The notes: a model not told the origin generated them from the letters alone. A stretch of DNA of 25,171 nucleotides from an uncultured Oscillospiraceae bacterium (GCA_900543705.1 UQSL01000021.1:1-25171); one strand, 5' to 3'. Numbered from the stretch's first letter, positions 1-7,584 are shown. Translations and numbers: made by a program.

Positions 1-470
1 AAAACCACAAAAACCTTGTAGTGTGAAAGGACAACTGCGTTGAAAAGATGCAGGGGGGAGAGCTCCTCCGCCATACTGCGGCTCTCCACATAGATGGAGG
101 TGAGCTTTGCCGCCTGCCGAAGCAGGCGGTCATGGGTTCGCAGCAGTTTCGGCAGCCACCCCCCGATGACAACGTAGTGCAGTACGCACTGCCGTTTCCG
201 GCAGAGGGAGGTAAGCAGTGGAAGCAATACCCGCACCCCGTTTTGCGCAGGAAGCAGTAAGATATCGTCACAGGTGCGGGCCATCTGCCGCAGTTTGCGG
301 TACAGGCGGAGCGGATGGCGTTGGTATCCGTGTGTGTCCGCGGCAAATACTGCGTCCTCCCCAAATTTTTCCATCAGAGCACGGCAGAGGATTTTCGTCT
401 TGACCGTCTGCCCATCGAGAAAGGTCTGATCCCCTCCGAAATGCCCGCAGATTCCAATTCGGTACGCCAT
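1..470 (-). CDS. Glycosyltransferase, GT4-like, N-terminal part (cut by window edge)
   Basis: An open frame runs on the minus strand from an ATG at 470 off the left edge (about 156 codons visible). The start is supported by GAAAGGAG eight bases upstream, and it lies 15 nt after the stop of the dehydrogenase gene. The protein begins MAYRIGICGHFGGDQTFLDG and continues with VKTKILCRAL, then LLLPAQNGVRVLLPLL and LHYVVIGGWLP. This resembles the N-terminal Rossmann half of family 4 (GT-B) glycosyltransferases, in which a glycine-rich turn precedes a helix carrying Gln/Lys residues. The C-terminal nucleotide-sugar-binding half, which would confirm the family, is outside the window. By position it is the fifth gene of the polysaccharide cluster and probably adds one sugar to a lipid-linked repeat unit in the cytoplasm. 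The donor and acceptor cannot be predicted. Confidence 0.72.
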   Translation of the reverse strand, partial: MAYRIGICGHFGGDQTFLDGQTVKTKILCRALMEKFGEDAVFAADTHGYQRHPLRLYRKLRQMARTCDDILLLPAQNGVRVLLPLLTSLCRKRQCVLHYVVIGGWLPKLLRTHDRLLRQAAKLTSIYVESRSMAEELSPLHLFNAVVLSHYKVFVV

Positions 471-485
471 GCCGTCCGCTCCTTT

Positions 486-1805
486 CTACAGCCTCCAGTA
501 ACGATATCCAGCCCGTTCCATCTTCGCTTTGTCGTAAATGGATTTCACATCAATCAGCACCTTTTCCGATTCCGGGCATACTGAAAACAGAGCGTCCAGT
601 GCCTGCAAGTCCAATTCCCGGTACTTCCGGTGTGCTACTGCGACAATGATGCAGTCCATATCCTGAATATCCTCCAATGGGGTGAGCGTCACGCCGTATT
701 CGCGCCATACCTCCTGTGCATCGGCAAGCGGGTCGGAGACAACGGGAGTAATCCCGTACTCGCGAAGGCGGCTGAGGATATCCGCCACACGGGAGTTTCT
801 TATATCCGCACAGTTTTCTTTAAACGTAAGGCCGAGCACCGCGACTTTGGCCCGTTTGACCGCCTTGTCCGCCAGAATCATCTGCTTAATGGCCGCGTCA
901 GCGACAAACTGCCCCATCGAGTCGTTGATTTTCCGGCCGGCAAGCACAATCTGGGAATGGTAGCCCAGCCGCTCCGCCTCATAGACAAAATAATAGGGGT
1001 CGACGCCGATACAGTGACCGCCAACCAGGCCCGGGTAAAATCCAAGCGCATTCCACTTGGTATTCATCGCCTCAATGACCTCTTTGGTGTCGATATCCAT
1101 CCGGTCAAAGACCATGGCCAGCTCATTCATAAACGCAATGTTGATATCCCTCTGGCTGTTCTCCACGACTTTAGCGGCCTCCGCAGTTTTGATGCTGCTC
1201 ACCCGGTGTACACCCGACATAATAATCAGGCTATAGACCTGAGCAACCTCTTCCAGGGTAGATGGATCCATCCCTGAGACGATTTTGCGGATGGTCTCGA
1301 GCCGGTGAATTTTATCCCCGGGATTGATGCGCTCCGGCGAATAGCCAACAAAAAAGTCTTTCCCGCAGGTAAGCCCGGATTCCTTTTCCAGAATTGGCAC
1401 ACAGATTTCCTCGGTCACACCTGGATACACAGTGGATTCATAGACCACAATCGAGCCCGAGCACAGATTGCGCCCAACTGTCTCGCTCGCCCGCTCCACA
1501 GGAGCCAGATCCGGGGTCTTGTCCGAATTGATGGGTGTCGGAACTGCCACAATATGAAAGCGTGCCTGCTGCAAACGGGTTTCGTCCGAAGTAAACTCAG
1601 CGGTGCTTGTACGCACAGCTTCGTCTCCCGCTTCCCCGGTCGGGTCGATTCCGTTAAGATAGCACCGGATTTTCTCCTCGCTGATATCAAATCCAATGAC
1701 GTCCGTTTTTTTGGCGAACGCCACCGCCAGAGGGAGCCCGACATAGCCGAGCCCCACAACGGAGAGCTTTTCGTTTCTGTCCCTAATTTTTTCAAACAGG
1801 CTCAT
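486..1805 (-). CDS. Nucleotide-sugar 6-dehydrogenase, TviB/WbpO type
   Basis: A 439-residue protein, normal length for the UDP-glucose/GDP-mannose dehydrogenase superfamily. The NAD-binding motif GLGYVGLP is at residues 18-25, ESTVYPGVTEE at 123-133, GYSPERINPGDK at 154-165, ENSQRDINIAFMNEL at 215-229, and the catalytic cysteine in GGHCIGVDPYY is Cys265. The ESTVYPG and SPERINPGDK wording is typical of the UDP-HexNAc dehydrogenase branch (TviB, WbpO, WbpA) rather than UDP-glucose dehydrogenase. It would therefore oxidise C6 of a UDP-N-acetylhexosamine with two NAD+ to give a uronic acid precursor. The exact sugar (GlcNAc, GalNAc or ManNAc) cannot be read from sequence alone. The start codon overlaps the stop of the upstream glycosyltransferase by one base (TGATG), which points to translational coupling. 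Confidence 0.92.
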   Translation of the reverse strand: MSLFEKIRDRNEKLSVVGLGYVGLPLAVAFAKKTDVIGFDISEEKIRCYLNGIDPTGEAGDEAVRTSTAEFTSDETRLQQARFHIVAVPTPINSDKTPDLAPVERASETVGRNLCSGSIVVYESTVYPGVTEEICVPILEKESGLTCGKDFFVGYSPERINPGDKIHRLETIRKIVSGMDPSTLEEVAQVYSLIIMSGVHRVSSIKTAEAAKVVENSQRDINIAFMNELAMVFDRMDIDTKEVIEAMNTKWNALGFYPGLVGGHCIGVDPYYFVYEAERLGYHSQIVLAGRKINDSMGQFVADAAIKQMILADKAVKRAKVAVLGLTFKENCADIRNSRVADILSRLREYGITPVVSDPLADAQEVWREYGVTLTPLEDIQDMDCIIVAVAHRKYRELDLQALDALFSVCPESEKVLIDVKSIYDKAKMERAGYRYWRL

Positions 1806-2815
1806 CAGGAATCCCTCCTTTTCATCAAAAACCTAGGCAGCACGGCGAATCCCGCCACCGAGCCCAACCCATAGCTGAGGTGAAACAGCGGAAACAGCAG
1901 CAAAAGCAGGGGAAAATATCCCGTCTGGCTCTTTGCTGCGAGCATACCGGAAAACAGAAGATCCAGCAGCAGATACAACACTCCTTCCGCGGCAAGCAGC
2001 CACCAGAATAGCGGTGTCAACAATCCGAGCAACGGCAATAATATCAGGGAAAGGACAAAGAACAAAGGGATAAAATGCCGCAGGGACATTGCCCCCGGGC
2101 AGAGAAATAACGTAAGAATGTTCCATTTTCCATTTTGGAAACCCATTTTTAGAATACCGCGGATAGTATCCCGGCAATAGTAGGCAAGCTTGATGTCATG
2201 GCTCATCCAAATCTTCCCACCGCCTTTCCGGATCCGGTAATTCATCTCATTGTCCTGATTGCGGGTCAGCCGCACGTCATAGTATCCATATGTTTCAAAG
2301 ACTTCGCGCTTAAACGCCCCAAACGGAACCGTGTCCACATAACCGTCCTTACCGTCGGTTCGAAACTGAGAATTTCCCACCCCGAACCTGGAGGAAAGCA
2401 TCTGTGCAATAGCGCCGCCCACAAAGCCCCGGCTTTTTGTCTGTACCGCGCCGCCGACATTTTGAGCATCCGTGGTTTTCAGATAATGCACACACTGGGA
2501 GATATAATCCGGCGCATACTCGGCATGCGCGTCAAGGCGGACAAGATATTTCCCCCGTGATGCCCGAATCCCGATGTTCATAGCGTAGGGCACAGTCCGA
2601 TTTGGGTTATCAAGCAGGAAAAAAAGGCGGGGGTACCATGTCTGGTATTTGCTTAAAATCTCCCGTGTCTTGTCCGTGGACTGCCCATCCACGAAGAACA
2701 CCTCAAGGCTGTCCTGGGGGTAATCCTGTGCCAAAATCGAGTCCAGACACTCTTTTATATAGTGCTCCTCATTTCGAACCGGGATGACCACCGACACCAG
2801 AGGTTTCTCCTGCAT
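1805..2815 (-). CDS. Family 2 glycosyltransferase, ExoA-like, with C-terminal membrane segments
   Basis: The GT-A core is clear: VSVVIPVRNEE at residues 7-17, FVDGQSTDKT at 41-50, and RLDAHAEY at 93-100, where Asp95 fills the DXD-like metal/nucleotide position. Later come a GAFKREVFE acceptor-side motif and DNEMNYRIRKGG. The last ~90 residues form several hydrophobic helices. This order matches succinoglycan ExoA-type transferases, which are anchored by C-terminal helices. The longer open frame starts at 2887, but I chose the ATG at 2815: it has GGGGGAGGG just upstream, and the protein then begins directly before the first strand of the fold (MQEKPLVSVVIP). The start lies inside the end of the sugar transferase gene (47-nt overlap). 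It probably transfers a sugar in repeat-unit assembly at the inner face of the membrane; specificity unknown. Confidence 0.88.
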   Translation of the reverse strand: MQEKPLVSVVIPVRNEEHYIKECLDSILAQDYPQDSLEVFFVDGQSTDKTREILSKYQTWYPRLFFLLDNPNRTVPYAMNIGIRASRGKYLVRLDAHAEYAPDYISQCVHYLKTTDAQNVGGAVQTKSRGFVGGAIAQMLSSRFGVGNSQFRTDGKDGYVDTVPFGAFKREVFETYGYYDVRLTRNQDNEMNYRIRKGGGKIWMSHDIKLAYYCRDTIRGILKMGFQNGKWNILTLFLCPGAMSLRHFIPLFFVLSLILLPLLGLLTPLFWWLLAAEGVLYLLLDLLFSGMLAAKSQTGYFPLLLLLFPLFHLSYGLGSVAGFAVLPRFLMKRRDS

Positions 2816-3515
2816 CTTTCTCCCTCCCCCTACCGAATACCGAGGTAACTGTTTCAAACAAAATGGCGATATCATGGAAAAAACCAAACTCCCTGAGGTA
2901 GCAGAGGTTCAAATCCATCTTTTTCGGGAGGATTTCCACCCGGTAGGCCTTGTCCGGGTCATCCGCCCCGGCAAGCAGAGCGTCCTCCTCCCGAAAAGCG
3001 ATGCTCGCCGGAGAGGTGATGCCCGCAGGGAGCAGCAAAGTCGCTCTCATCTCACCGGTATAGCATTCCACAAAGCGGGGGACTTCCGGACGCACCCCGA
3101 CAAAGCTCATCTGTCCGCAAAGAACGTTAAGCAGTTGGGGCAGTTCGTCAAGCCGAAACCGGCGCAGCGTTTTTCCAATCCGCGTCACCCTCGTATCTCC
3201 CCGCATGGTGACCTGCGCGCCAAGGTTTGAGGCCTCAGGTACCATTGTGCGGAATTTGAAGATGCGAAATTGTTTTCCAAACTGCGTCACCCGCACCTGT
3301 CGGAACAGGATCGGACCTTTGGAATCGCATTTTATTAAAATACCAAGGATAAGGCAGAGCGGGCTGAGCAGTATCAGCATCAAACATGAAACAAGGATAT
3401 CGAACAGACGCTTAAAAAACAAACTGCCCTGTTTTTTCCGCAGGATGTCGTAATAGGGCTTCCCTTCGGAAGTCTGAAGCTCCTTTGGGAGCTGTTCCCA
3501 GTTTGGCAGCAGCAC
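2769..3515 (-). CDS. Undecaprenyl-phosphate sugar-1-phosphate transferase (bacterial sugar transferase)
   Basis: A 248-residue monotopic phosphoglycosyltransferase (PF02397 type). A membrane-inserting helix lies at about 37-62 (FKRLFDILVSCLMLILLSP). It is followed by GPILFRQVRVTQFGKQFRIF, the KFRTM motif at 87-91, RRFRLDELPQLLNVL at 118-132 containing the Asp123-Glu124 catalytic dyad, and MSFVGVRPEVPRFVE. It starts repeat-unit synthesis by moving a sugar phosphate from a UDP-sugar to undecaprenyl phosphate. The start is a GTG preceded by GGGAGGGG with 7-nt spacing. The last ~20 residues are encoded across the ribosome binding site and start of the next gene and look like an unconserved tail. 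The initiating sugar is likely the product of the neighbouring CapD-like dehydratase pathway, but this is inference. Confidence 0.93.
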   Translation of the reverse strand: MLLPNWEQLPKELQTSEGKPYYDILRKKQGSLFFKRLFDILVSCLMLILLSPLCLILGILIKCDSKGPILFRQVRVTQFGKQFRIFKFRTMVPEASNLGAQVTMRGDTRVTRIGKTLRRFRLDELPQLLNVLCGQMSFVGVRPEVPRFVECYTGEMRATLLLPAGITSPASIAFREEDALLAGADDPDKAYRVEILPKKMDLNLCYLREFGFFHDIAILFETVTSVFGRGREKDAGETSGVGGHPGSK

Positions 3516-3576
3516 GGATATTCCCCTCCCATATTATGCGGTTTACTATGGCTTTCGATGTTCCGGTATCACGGCG

Positions 3577-5478
3577 TCATCGTCCGCCTTCCGAAGGCCT
3601 CTCATCCGCGTTTGGTTCCTCCCGTTTTCCGGCCGTCGCATGATGGAAGGTAATGACAATCTCCCCCACCACATTAAAAAGCTCCTTGTTGTCCTGATTC
3701 ATCAGTGCATCCCGCAGCTTTTCAAGCTGCTGGGCGAAATCACCAAAATCCTCCTTCACCGGAGCACAGATGTAGATTTTACTATTGCTCGTCTTAGACG
3801 CATTTTCATCTTTCAAGCTAAGCTCCTCAAAGAGCTTTTCTCCGGGACGCAGGCCGGTATAGACGATTTTAATATCCCGCTCCGGCTGCAGCCCCATCAG
3901 GCGAATCATGTCGCATGCAAGATCGTAGACCCGTCCCGCCCCGCCCATGCCCAGGAAAAAATTTCCCCCGCCGGAAGCCATGGCCCCCGCTTCCATTACA
4001 AGCTGCACTGCTTCCGGGATGGTCATGAAGTACCGGCGCATATCCGGATGAGTGACTGTGACAGGGCCCCCTTCCTCAATCTGCTTGCGAAAAAAGGGCA
4101 CGACGCTGCCGTTGGAGCCGAGCACATTGCCAAAACGCACCGCTGCAAAGCTAGTCGTGGATTTTCCCTCGAGCCGCTGGATGGCAAGCTCCGCAATCCG
4201 CTTGGAAGCACCCATGATATTCGTGGGATTGACCGCTTTGTCCGTAGAGATGAGGATAAATTTATCCGCATGGAACTTCATCGCCGTGTAGGCGGTATTG
4301 ATAGTCCCAAACACATTGTTCTTGATGGCTTCTCTGGGGTTTATCTCCATCATCGGGACATGCTTGTGCGCAGCCGCGTGAAATACCACCTGCGGATGGT
4401 AGGTGCGAAAAATGTCTTCAAGTCTCGCCCTGTCCCGAATCGAACCGAGTACCGTCTCATAGTCCGCCTCAGGAAAGCTCTTTTTAAACTCGTTGTCAAT
4501 GTCGAACAGGCCGTTTTCATTGAAATCAAAGATAATGAGCTTTTTTGCCTCAAACTTCAGCGCCTGCCGGCACAGCTCGGAACCGATGGAGCCCGCACCG
4601 CCGGTCACTAATACCGTTTTGTCCTTGATAAACTCTCGCACTGCATCCATGTTCAACGACACGCTGTCACGCCGCAGCAGATCCTCCAGATGGATAGTTG
4701 CAAGGCGGGCGTTTTCCAGGCTTTTTTCCTTCATGTCGTCCATCACGCCGTACCGCATGACGGAACAGCCGAGGTCCGCGCAGTCGCGGACTAGCTGCGC
4801 GATGAAGTCCTGACTCAAATGGTTGATGGCAACAATGACTTCCTTGACATGGTATTCCTCAATGGCCTCTTCCAAATCCTTTCTTGGGCCGACCACCTTC
4901 ACCCCACCGATACGTACGCCCTTCATCCCGGGGTCATCGTCGATCATGGCAACCGGCTTGCGCTTCATTTCCGGATCGGATTTGAGCTCCTGCACCAAGT
5001 GGGAGCCGACCGAACCCGCCCCATAAATCAGCACACGCTTGGTCTCTTTTTGGCGCCAGGTGATGAATTTGACATGGAGCATCTGCAAAAAATAGGCGAC
5101 AAGCCTGCCAAACGCCGTAAAGAGAAACAAGAATGCAGCCATAATGACCACGACCGTCACCGGCAGGCCCAGCATAAAAATGCGGTCAAGCAGTAAAACT
5201 ACCACACAAACCGAACCCACCGAGCAGGCCAGACGGAAAAACTCCGAAACTTCGACGAATTTCCAAAGGGTATTGTAGCAGTCAAAAAGCAGATTGCCAA
5301 GGATAATCATCCCGGCAATAACAGCGATATAGAGAATCAGCCTTTGGGCAAAATGGGCAGGAAGGAGCGGGTACACACCGAATTTCAGCCGAAATCCACC
5401 GTATACCGAAAGCGCCGCCGAAACGGCGTCCCATAAAATCAGCCCTATGGTACACAGGATCCGGTATAATCTCCTCAT
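3577..5478 (-). CDS. Membrane-bound UDP-sugar 4,6-dehydratase/epimerase, CapD/WbpM family
   Basis: A large two-domain protein of about 633 residues. Numbering from the chosen start: four hydrophobic helices within residues ~5-140, a first Rossmann domain with YGAGSVGSH near 152-160, then a C-terminal SDR domain with TGGAGSIGSE at 292-301, AAAHKHVPMME near 368-378, STDKAVNPTN at 411-420 and IMGASKR at 421-427. In the catalytic motif the usual Tyr of YxxxK is Met (Met422, Lys426), the known hallmark of large WbpM/CapD/PglF dehydratases. It should convert UDP-GlcNAc to the 4-keto-6-deoxy sugar that feeds the sugar transferase downstream. I chose the ATG at 5478 over the one at 5493: the former has GGAG nine bases upstream, the latter only one base upstream. 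It is the first gene of the polysaccharide run, 61 nt before the next. Confidence 0.93.
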   Translation of the reverse strand: MRRLYRILCTIGLILWDAVSAALSVYGGFRLKFGVYPLLPAHFAQRLILYIAVIAGMIILGNLLFDCYNTLWKFVEVSEFFRLACSVGSVCVVVLLLDRIFMLGLPVTVVVIMAAFLFLFTAFGRLVAYFLQMLHVKFITWRQKETKRVLIYGAGSVGSHLVQELKSDPEMKRKPVAMIDDDPGMKGVRIGGVKVVGPRKDLEEAIEEYHVKEVIVAINHLSQDFIAQLVRDCADLGCSVMRYGVMDDMKEKSLENARLATIHLEDLLRRDSVSLNMDAVREFIKDKTVLVTGGAGSIGSELCRQALKFEAKKLIIFDFNENGLFDIDNEFKKSFPEADYETVLGSIRDRARLEDIFRTYHPQVVFHAAAHKHVPMMEINPREAIKNNVFGTINTAYTAMKFHADKFILISTDKAVNPTNIMGASKRIAELAIQRLEGKSTTSFAAVRFGNVLGSNGSVVPFFRKQIEEGGPVTVTHPDMRRYFMTIPEAVQLVMEAGAMASGGGNFFLGMGGAGRVYDLACDMIRLMGLQPERDIKIVYTGLRPGEKLFEELSLKDENASKTSNSKIYICAPVKEDFGDFAQQLEKLRDALMNQDNKELFNVVGEIVITFHHATAGKREEPNADERPSEGGR

Positions 5479-5536
5479 CTGTGATTGCTCCATTCTCCGG
5501 CAATGTCTTCTTGCCTGATGTTATTGATTTGCTGTG

Positions 5537-5572
5537 ACGATGAAAGAAAGCAGGTTCATACGATGAAAGCAG
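5537..5572. repeat. Imperfect direct repeat in the leader of the CapD-like gene
   Basis: On the plus strand ACGATGAAAGAAAGCAG (5537-5553) is followed after GTTCAT by ACGATGAAAGCAG (5560-5572); the copies differ by a 4-base AAGA-type expansion. It lies 60-95 bases upstream of the dehydratase start, in a stretch (5494-5625) where I see no convincing -35/-10 pair or terminator. It could be a regulator site or chance. Confidence 0.3.
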
Positions 5573-5625
5573 AAAAGTTACCCCACTTTTACCGGATGAG
5601 TCTTGCAAAAGCGGGAACTGCTAAC

Positions 5626-5811
5626 TTATTTCAGCAATTCATAGATCAGTCCGGCGACTTTATCAAATAAGCCATGCCGCCTGACGTTATCCGCCGCCTG
5701 ATAGACCCTTTTTTTGCTCCTGTCATGCTGTGTGGATGCTCTGTCCCCTGTTTTTTCCGGAACCTGCCGCGTTTCCTTCGCCTTGCTTTCAGGTTCCGGC
5801 TTAACAAAGAG
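5626..5811 (-). pseudogene. Out-of-frame continuation of the DivIVA-like gene
   Basis: Removing one base from the CCCC run (5811-5814, minus strand) changes the ending from PLC-stop to a frame reading LFVKPEPESKAKETRQVPEK, and then, after an acidic and basic linker, KKRVYQAADNVRRHGLFDKV and AGLIYELLK-stop at 5626-5628. That is about 60 extra residues with an amphipathic C-terminal helix and no internal stop. The charge pattern continues that of the upstream coiled coil. I read this as the true C-terminus, separated either by a real indel or by a homopolymer sequencing error. Confidence 0.55.
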
Positions 5812-6472
5812 GGGAGTGTGCTTCCTCCGTTTTCTCCGGTGTTTCTTCCAGTTGTTCTGCCACCCGCTCCACTGCGGTGCTGAGCTGTTCCATCTGCTTA
5901 TTTAAGGTGGTAAATGCTTCTCCGATACAGTATTTTAAATCGAAAACTTCCTTTTGGAAATGCTTCATCTTGGAGCGGATTTCCTCACAATCCTGTTGTG
6001 TTTTACTGGAAATCTTCTCCGCTGAGGCTTTTGCCTCAAGCACCATTTCCTCTGCGGTTTTCTGCGCGTGGAGCATGGTTCCACTCAGTTTGGAACTGAT
6101 TTCATCATATTTTCTGCTCTTTTCCTTGTGCAGGGAAAGGGCGTTTTTCAACTCCAGATTCTGCTTAATGGCAAGAGTGAGCTGTTCCCCTTGTTCTTCC
6201 TTTTCCTGCCGGCATTTCCCTAGTTCCTTTTCAATTTTTTCAAGCATAGCGGAAAGCTCCTCCTGCTTTTGGCCCGCGTCTTCAAGCTGTCCTTCCAGAT
6301 CTTCCTTTTGCTGTTTAAGTTCGCAGTTTTGTCCTTGTATCTTTTCAATCTGAGCATTCAGCTCTTCTTCCGTCTTTCTTGCCTTTTCAGCTGCCTTGTC
6401 GATATATTCCAATACGGCTTTTTTATCAAAGCCGCCGAATGTTTTCGTCTGAAAAATCACATTCTCCGTCAT
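5801..6472 (-). CDS. DivIVA-like coiled-coil protein (reading frame probably truncated by a frameshift)
   Basis: The protein opens with MTENVIFQTKTFGGFDKKAV followed by LEYIDKA, the short N-terminal pattern (F-G-G-Y/F-D, then a helix) seen in DivIVA/GpsB-like proteins. From about residue 25 to 105 it is a long E/K/Q-rich coiled coil, followed by a second helical part with repeated KASAEKISSKTQ-like heptads. No membrane segment is visible. DivIVA-type proteins bind curved membrane at poles and septa and recruit cell-envelope enzymes; a role in placing wall or polysaccharide synthesis would suit the neighbouring operon but is inference. The start is supported by AAGGAGG and a good promoter. The frame ends in HSPLC-stop right after a CCCC run; a second frame continues with protein-like sequence to 5626 (separate entry), so the 223-residue product may be an artefact. 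Confidence 0.72.
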   Translation of the reverse strand: MTENVIFQTKTFGGFDKKAVLEYIDKAAEKARKTEEELNAQIEKIQGQNCELKQQKEDLEGQLEDAGQKQEELSAMLEKIEKELGKCRQEKEEQGEQLTLAIKQNLELKNALSLHKEKSRKYDEISSKLSGTMLHAQKTAEEMVLEAKASAEKISSKTQQDCEEIRSKMKHFQKEVFDLKYCIGEAFTTLNKQMEQLSTAVERVAEQLEETPEKTEEAHSPLC

Positions 6473-6505
6473 TGCACTGCCTCCTTATAGGGAATTCTTG
6501 TAATA

Positions 6506-6533
6506 ATTATATCATTAACTGCCTCAAAAACAA
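6506..6533 (-). promoter_or_regulatory. Sigma-A-like promoter of the DivIVA-like gene
   Basis: On the minus strand TTGTTT (6528-6533) is followed after 16 bases by TATAAT (6506-6511). The start codon is 33 bases downstream of the -10, preceded by AAGGAGG. It is divergent from the promoter of the HAD gene. Confidence 0.6.
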
Positions 6534-6579
6534 ACTCTCTTTTGTTATTTTGGCTCTTTTTTTCATATACTTCGCTTGA

Positions 6580-6585
6580 TATAAT
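6580..6585 (+). promoter_or_regulatory. Candidate -10 box of the HAD phosphatase gene
   Basis: A perfect TATAAT lies 52 bases before the start codon. The matching -35 position is only a T-run, so the promoter is weak or needs help. Confidence 0.4.
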
Positions 6586-6636
6586 AATTCCGTACAAGAT
6601 ATTGGAAGCGTTTTTGGCATGATGGAGGGTTTTTCT

Positions 6637-7284
6637 ATGGATTTAGTCCAAAATAAGCTTGTTATTTTTGACCTCGACGGCACACTCAATCGGACGGATC
6701 TGTATGCTGTCCCTGCCCATCGCACCGCCTTTGAAGAGCTCGGCATGTTCGGTGTCACGGATGAGGAGATTCTCTCCAATTTTGGGGCTAGCGATTGTGA
6801 CTACCTCAATAAAATGGTTCCTCACCTGACGAAAGAAGAAGGAGAGCAACATCTTTCCCGGGTTGCCGAGCTTGAGGAATATTTTATCAAAGAGTATCAC
6901 GGAGAATATGAGGGTGTAACCGGCATGCTCGCTGCGATCAAACAACAGGGTTACCGTACCGCTGTCTGCTCGAATTCCTCAGGGCAATACATTCGCATGG
7001 TGCTTGACACACTGCATCTTACCCCCAATATCGATGAGATTCAGGAGCTCATTGAGGGGACAAATAAATCCAATTCCCTTTCCCTCCTGCTTACAAGGCT
7101 GAAACCCGTTGCCGCCGTCATGGTCGGGGATCGTTTCTATGACATGGATGCGGCCACCGAAAACGGTATCCCCTTTATCGGCTGTGCTTATGGCTATGGA
7201 AAAGAAGAGGAGATGGCTGCGGCAAACGTTATGGTCGAAACCGCCAAAGATATCCCTATCGCCGTACAGGGCTTGATAGGCTAA
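6637..7284 (+). CDS. HAD-superfamily hydrolase, phosphoglycolate phosphatase-like
   Basis: Numbering from the chosen ATG (6637), motif I is VIFDLDGTLN with nucleophile Asp12 and Asp14. Motif II is the Ser in VCSNSSGQ, followed by a conserved Lys in GTNKSNSL, and motif IV is MVGDRFYDMDAA with paired acidic residues. The cap lies between motifs I and II (about residues 20-90), giving a subfamily IA layout like Gph/beta-phosphoglucomutase enzymes. It is a cytoplasmic phosphatase; the substrate cannot be told. The frame could open at 6619, but GGAGGG sits at 6624-6629 with ideal spacing to 6637, so the later start is chosen. It is a single-gene unit closed by a hairpin at 7309-7338. Confidence 0.88.
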   Translation: MDLVQNKLVIFDLDGTLNRTDLYAVPAHRTAFEELGMFGVTDEEILSNFGASDCDYLNKMVPHLTKEEGEQHLSRVAELEEYFIKEYHGEYEGVTGMLAAIKQQGYRTAVCSNSSGQYIRMVLDTLHLTPNIDEIQELIEGTNKSNSLSLLLTRLKPVAAVMVGDRFYDMDAATENGIPFIGCAYGYGKEEEMAAANVMVETAKDIPIAVQGLIG

Positions 7285-7308
7285 AAGCAAAATATCAGTG
7301 ATAACTTT

Positions 7309-7338
7309 CAGGCAGAACCGATTTTTTGGTTCTGCCTG
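7309..7338 (+). terminator. Hairpin terminator after the HAD gene
   Basis: An 11-bp inverted repeat (CAGGCAGAACC and its complement GGTTCTGCCTG) encloses a GATTTTTT loop and is followed by TTGTTGTATT, an imperfect T tract. It starts 25 bases after the stop codon. Confidence 0.6.
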
Positions 7339-7401
7339 TTGTTGTATTCCGCAAATCAATTTCCCTGTGTCCGGTAAATGAGGGGGTGCGGTTTTCTGGT
7401 T

Positions 7402-7451
7402 TATGTGGTGAGCGTCCTGAAAAGAGGCTTGACGCTTGCATTTCCCACATA
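7402..7451 (+). other. Two-stem hairpin upstream of the ABC transporter operators
   Basis: TATGTGG (7402-7408) pairs with CCACATA (7445-7451), and inside it AGCGTC (7411-7416) pairs with GACGCT (7431-7436), leaving a 14-base loop and a larger 3' bulge. It sits between the terminator of the preceding gene and the operators. No coding frame explains it and I do not recognise it as a known RNA family. Confidence 0.3.
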
Positions 7452-7473
7452 GCTTCAGATAGGATAAAAGAAG

Positions 7474-7491
7474 CGTTAAGAAACCTTAACG
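7474..7491 (+). promoter_or_regulatory. Operator-like palindrome 1 upstream of the ABC transporter
   Basis: A perfect inverted repeat, CGTTAAG-AAAC-CTTAACG, with 7-base arms. Its centre is 22 bp from that of palindrome 2, so both lie on the same DNA face. The common AAAC spacer suggests binding of two dimers of the same response regulator. Confidence 0.6.
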
Positions 7492-7496
7492 AAGGA

Positions 7497-7512
7497 ATGA
7501 CAAAACTGTCAT
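7497..7512 (+). promoter_or_regulatory. Operator-like palindrome 2 upstream of the ABC transporter (BceR-like)
   Basis: A perfect inverted repeat, ATGACA-AAAC-TGTCAT. The core TGACA-N4-TGTCA fits the TNACA-N4-TGTNA form I recall for BceR-type response regulators, which control antibiotic-peptide ABC transporters. It ends 33 bases before the -10, the usual place for an activator just upstream of -35. Confidence 0.65.
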
Positions 7513-7545
7513 CGTTTCTTTCACCGCCCTGTCACCCAAACGGGC

Positions 7546-7551
7546 TATACT
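7546..7551 (+). promoter_or_regulatory. -10 box of the ABC transporter operon; -35 missing
   Basis: TATACT is a good -10, but the hexamer 17 bases upstream (7523-7528) is ACCGCC, unlike TTGACA. This is what an activator-dependent promoter looks like, in keeping with the two palindromes just upstream. The start codon is 33 bases downstream, with GAAAGGAAGG as ribosome binding site. Confidence 0.5.
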
Positions 7552-7584
7552 AAAAGCAACCAAAAAGAAAGGAAGGCAGGAACG

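Noticed and set aside
630..1277. A 215-codon open frame on the plus strand
   Set aside because: Antisense to the nucleotide-sugar dehydrogenase; no motif and no ribosome binding site.
1305..1874. A 189-codon open frame on the plus strand
   Set aside because: Antisense to the start of the dehydrogenase and the end of the GT2 gene; shadow frame.
3640..4611. A 323-codon open frame on the plus strand
   Set aside because: Antisense to the well-supported CapD-like dehydratase; His/Arg-rich sequence without any motif.
5877..6353. A 158-codon plus-strand Cys/Ser/Phe-rich frame
   Set aside because: Exact antisense of the coiled-coil coding region, where Glu/Lys codons become Phe/Leu/Ser.
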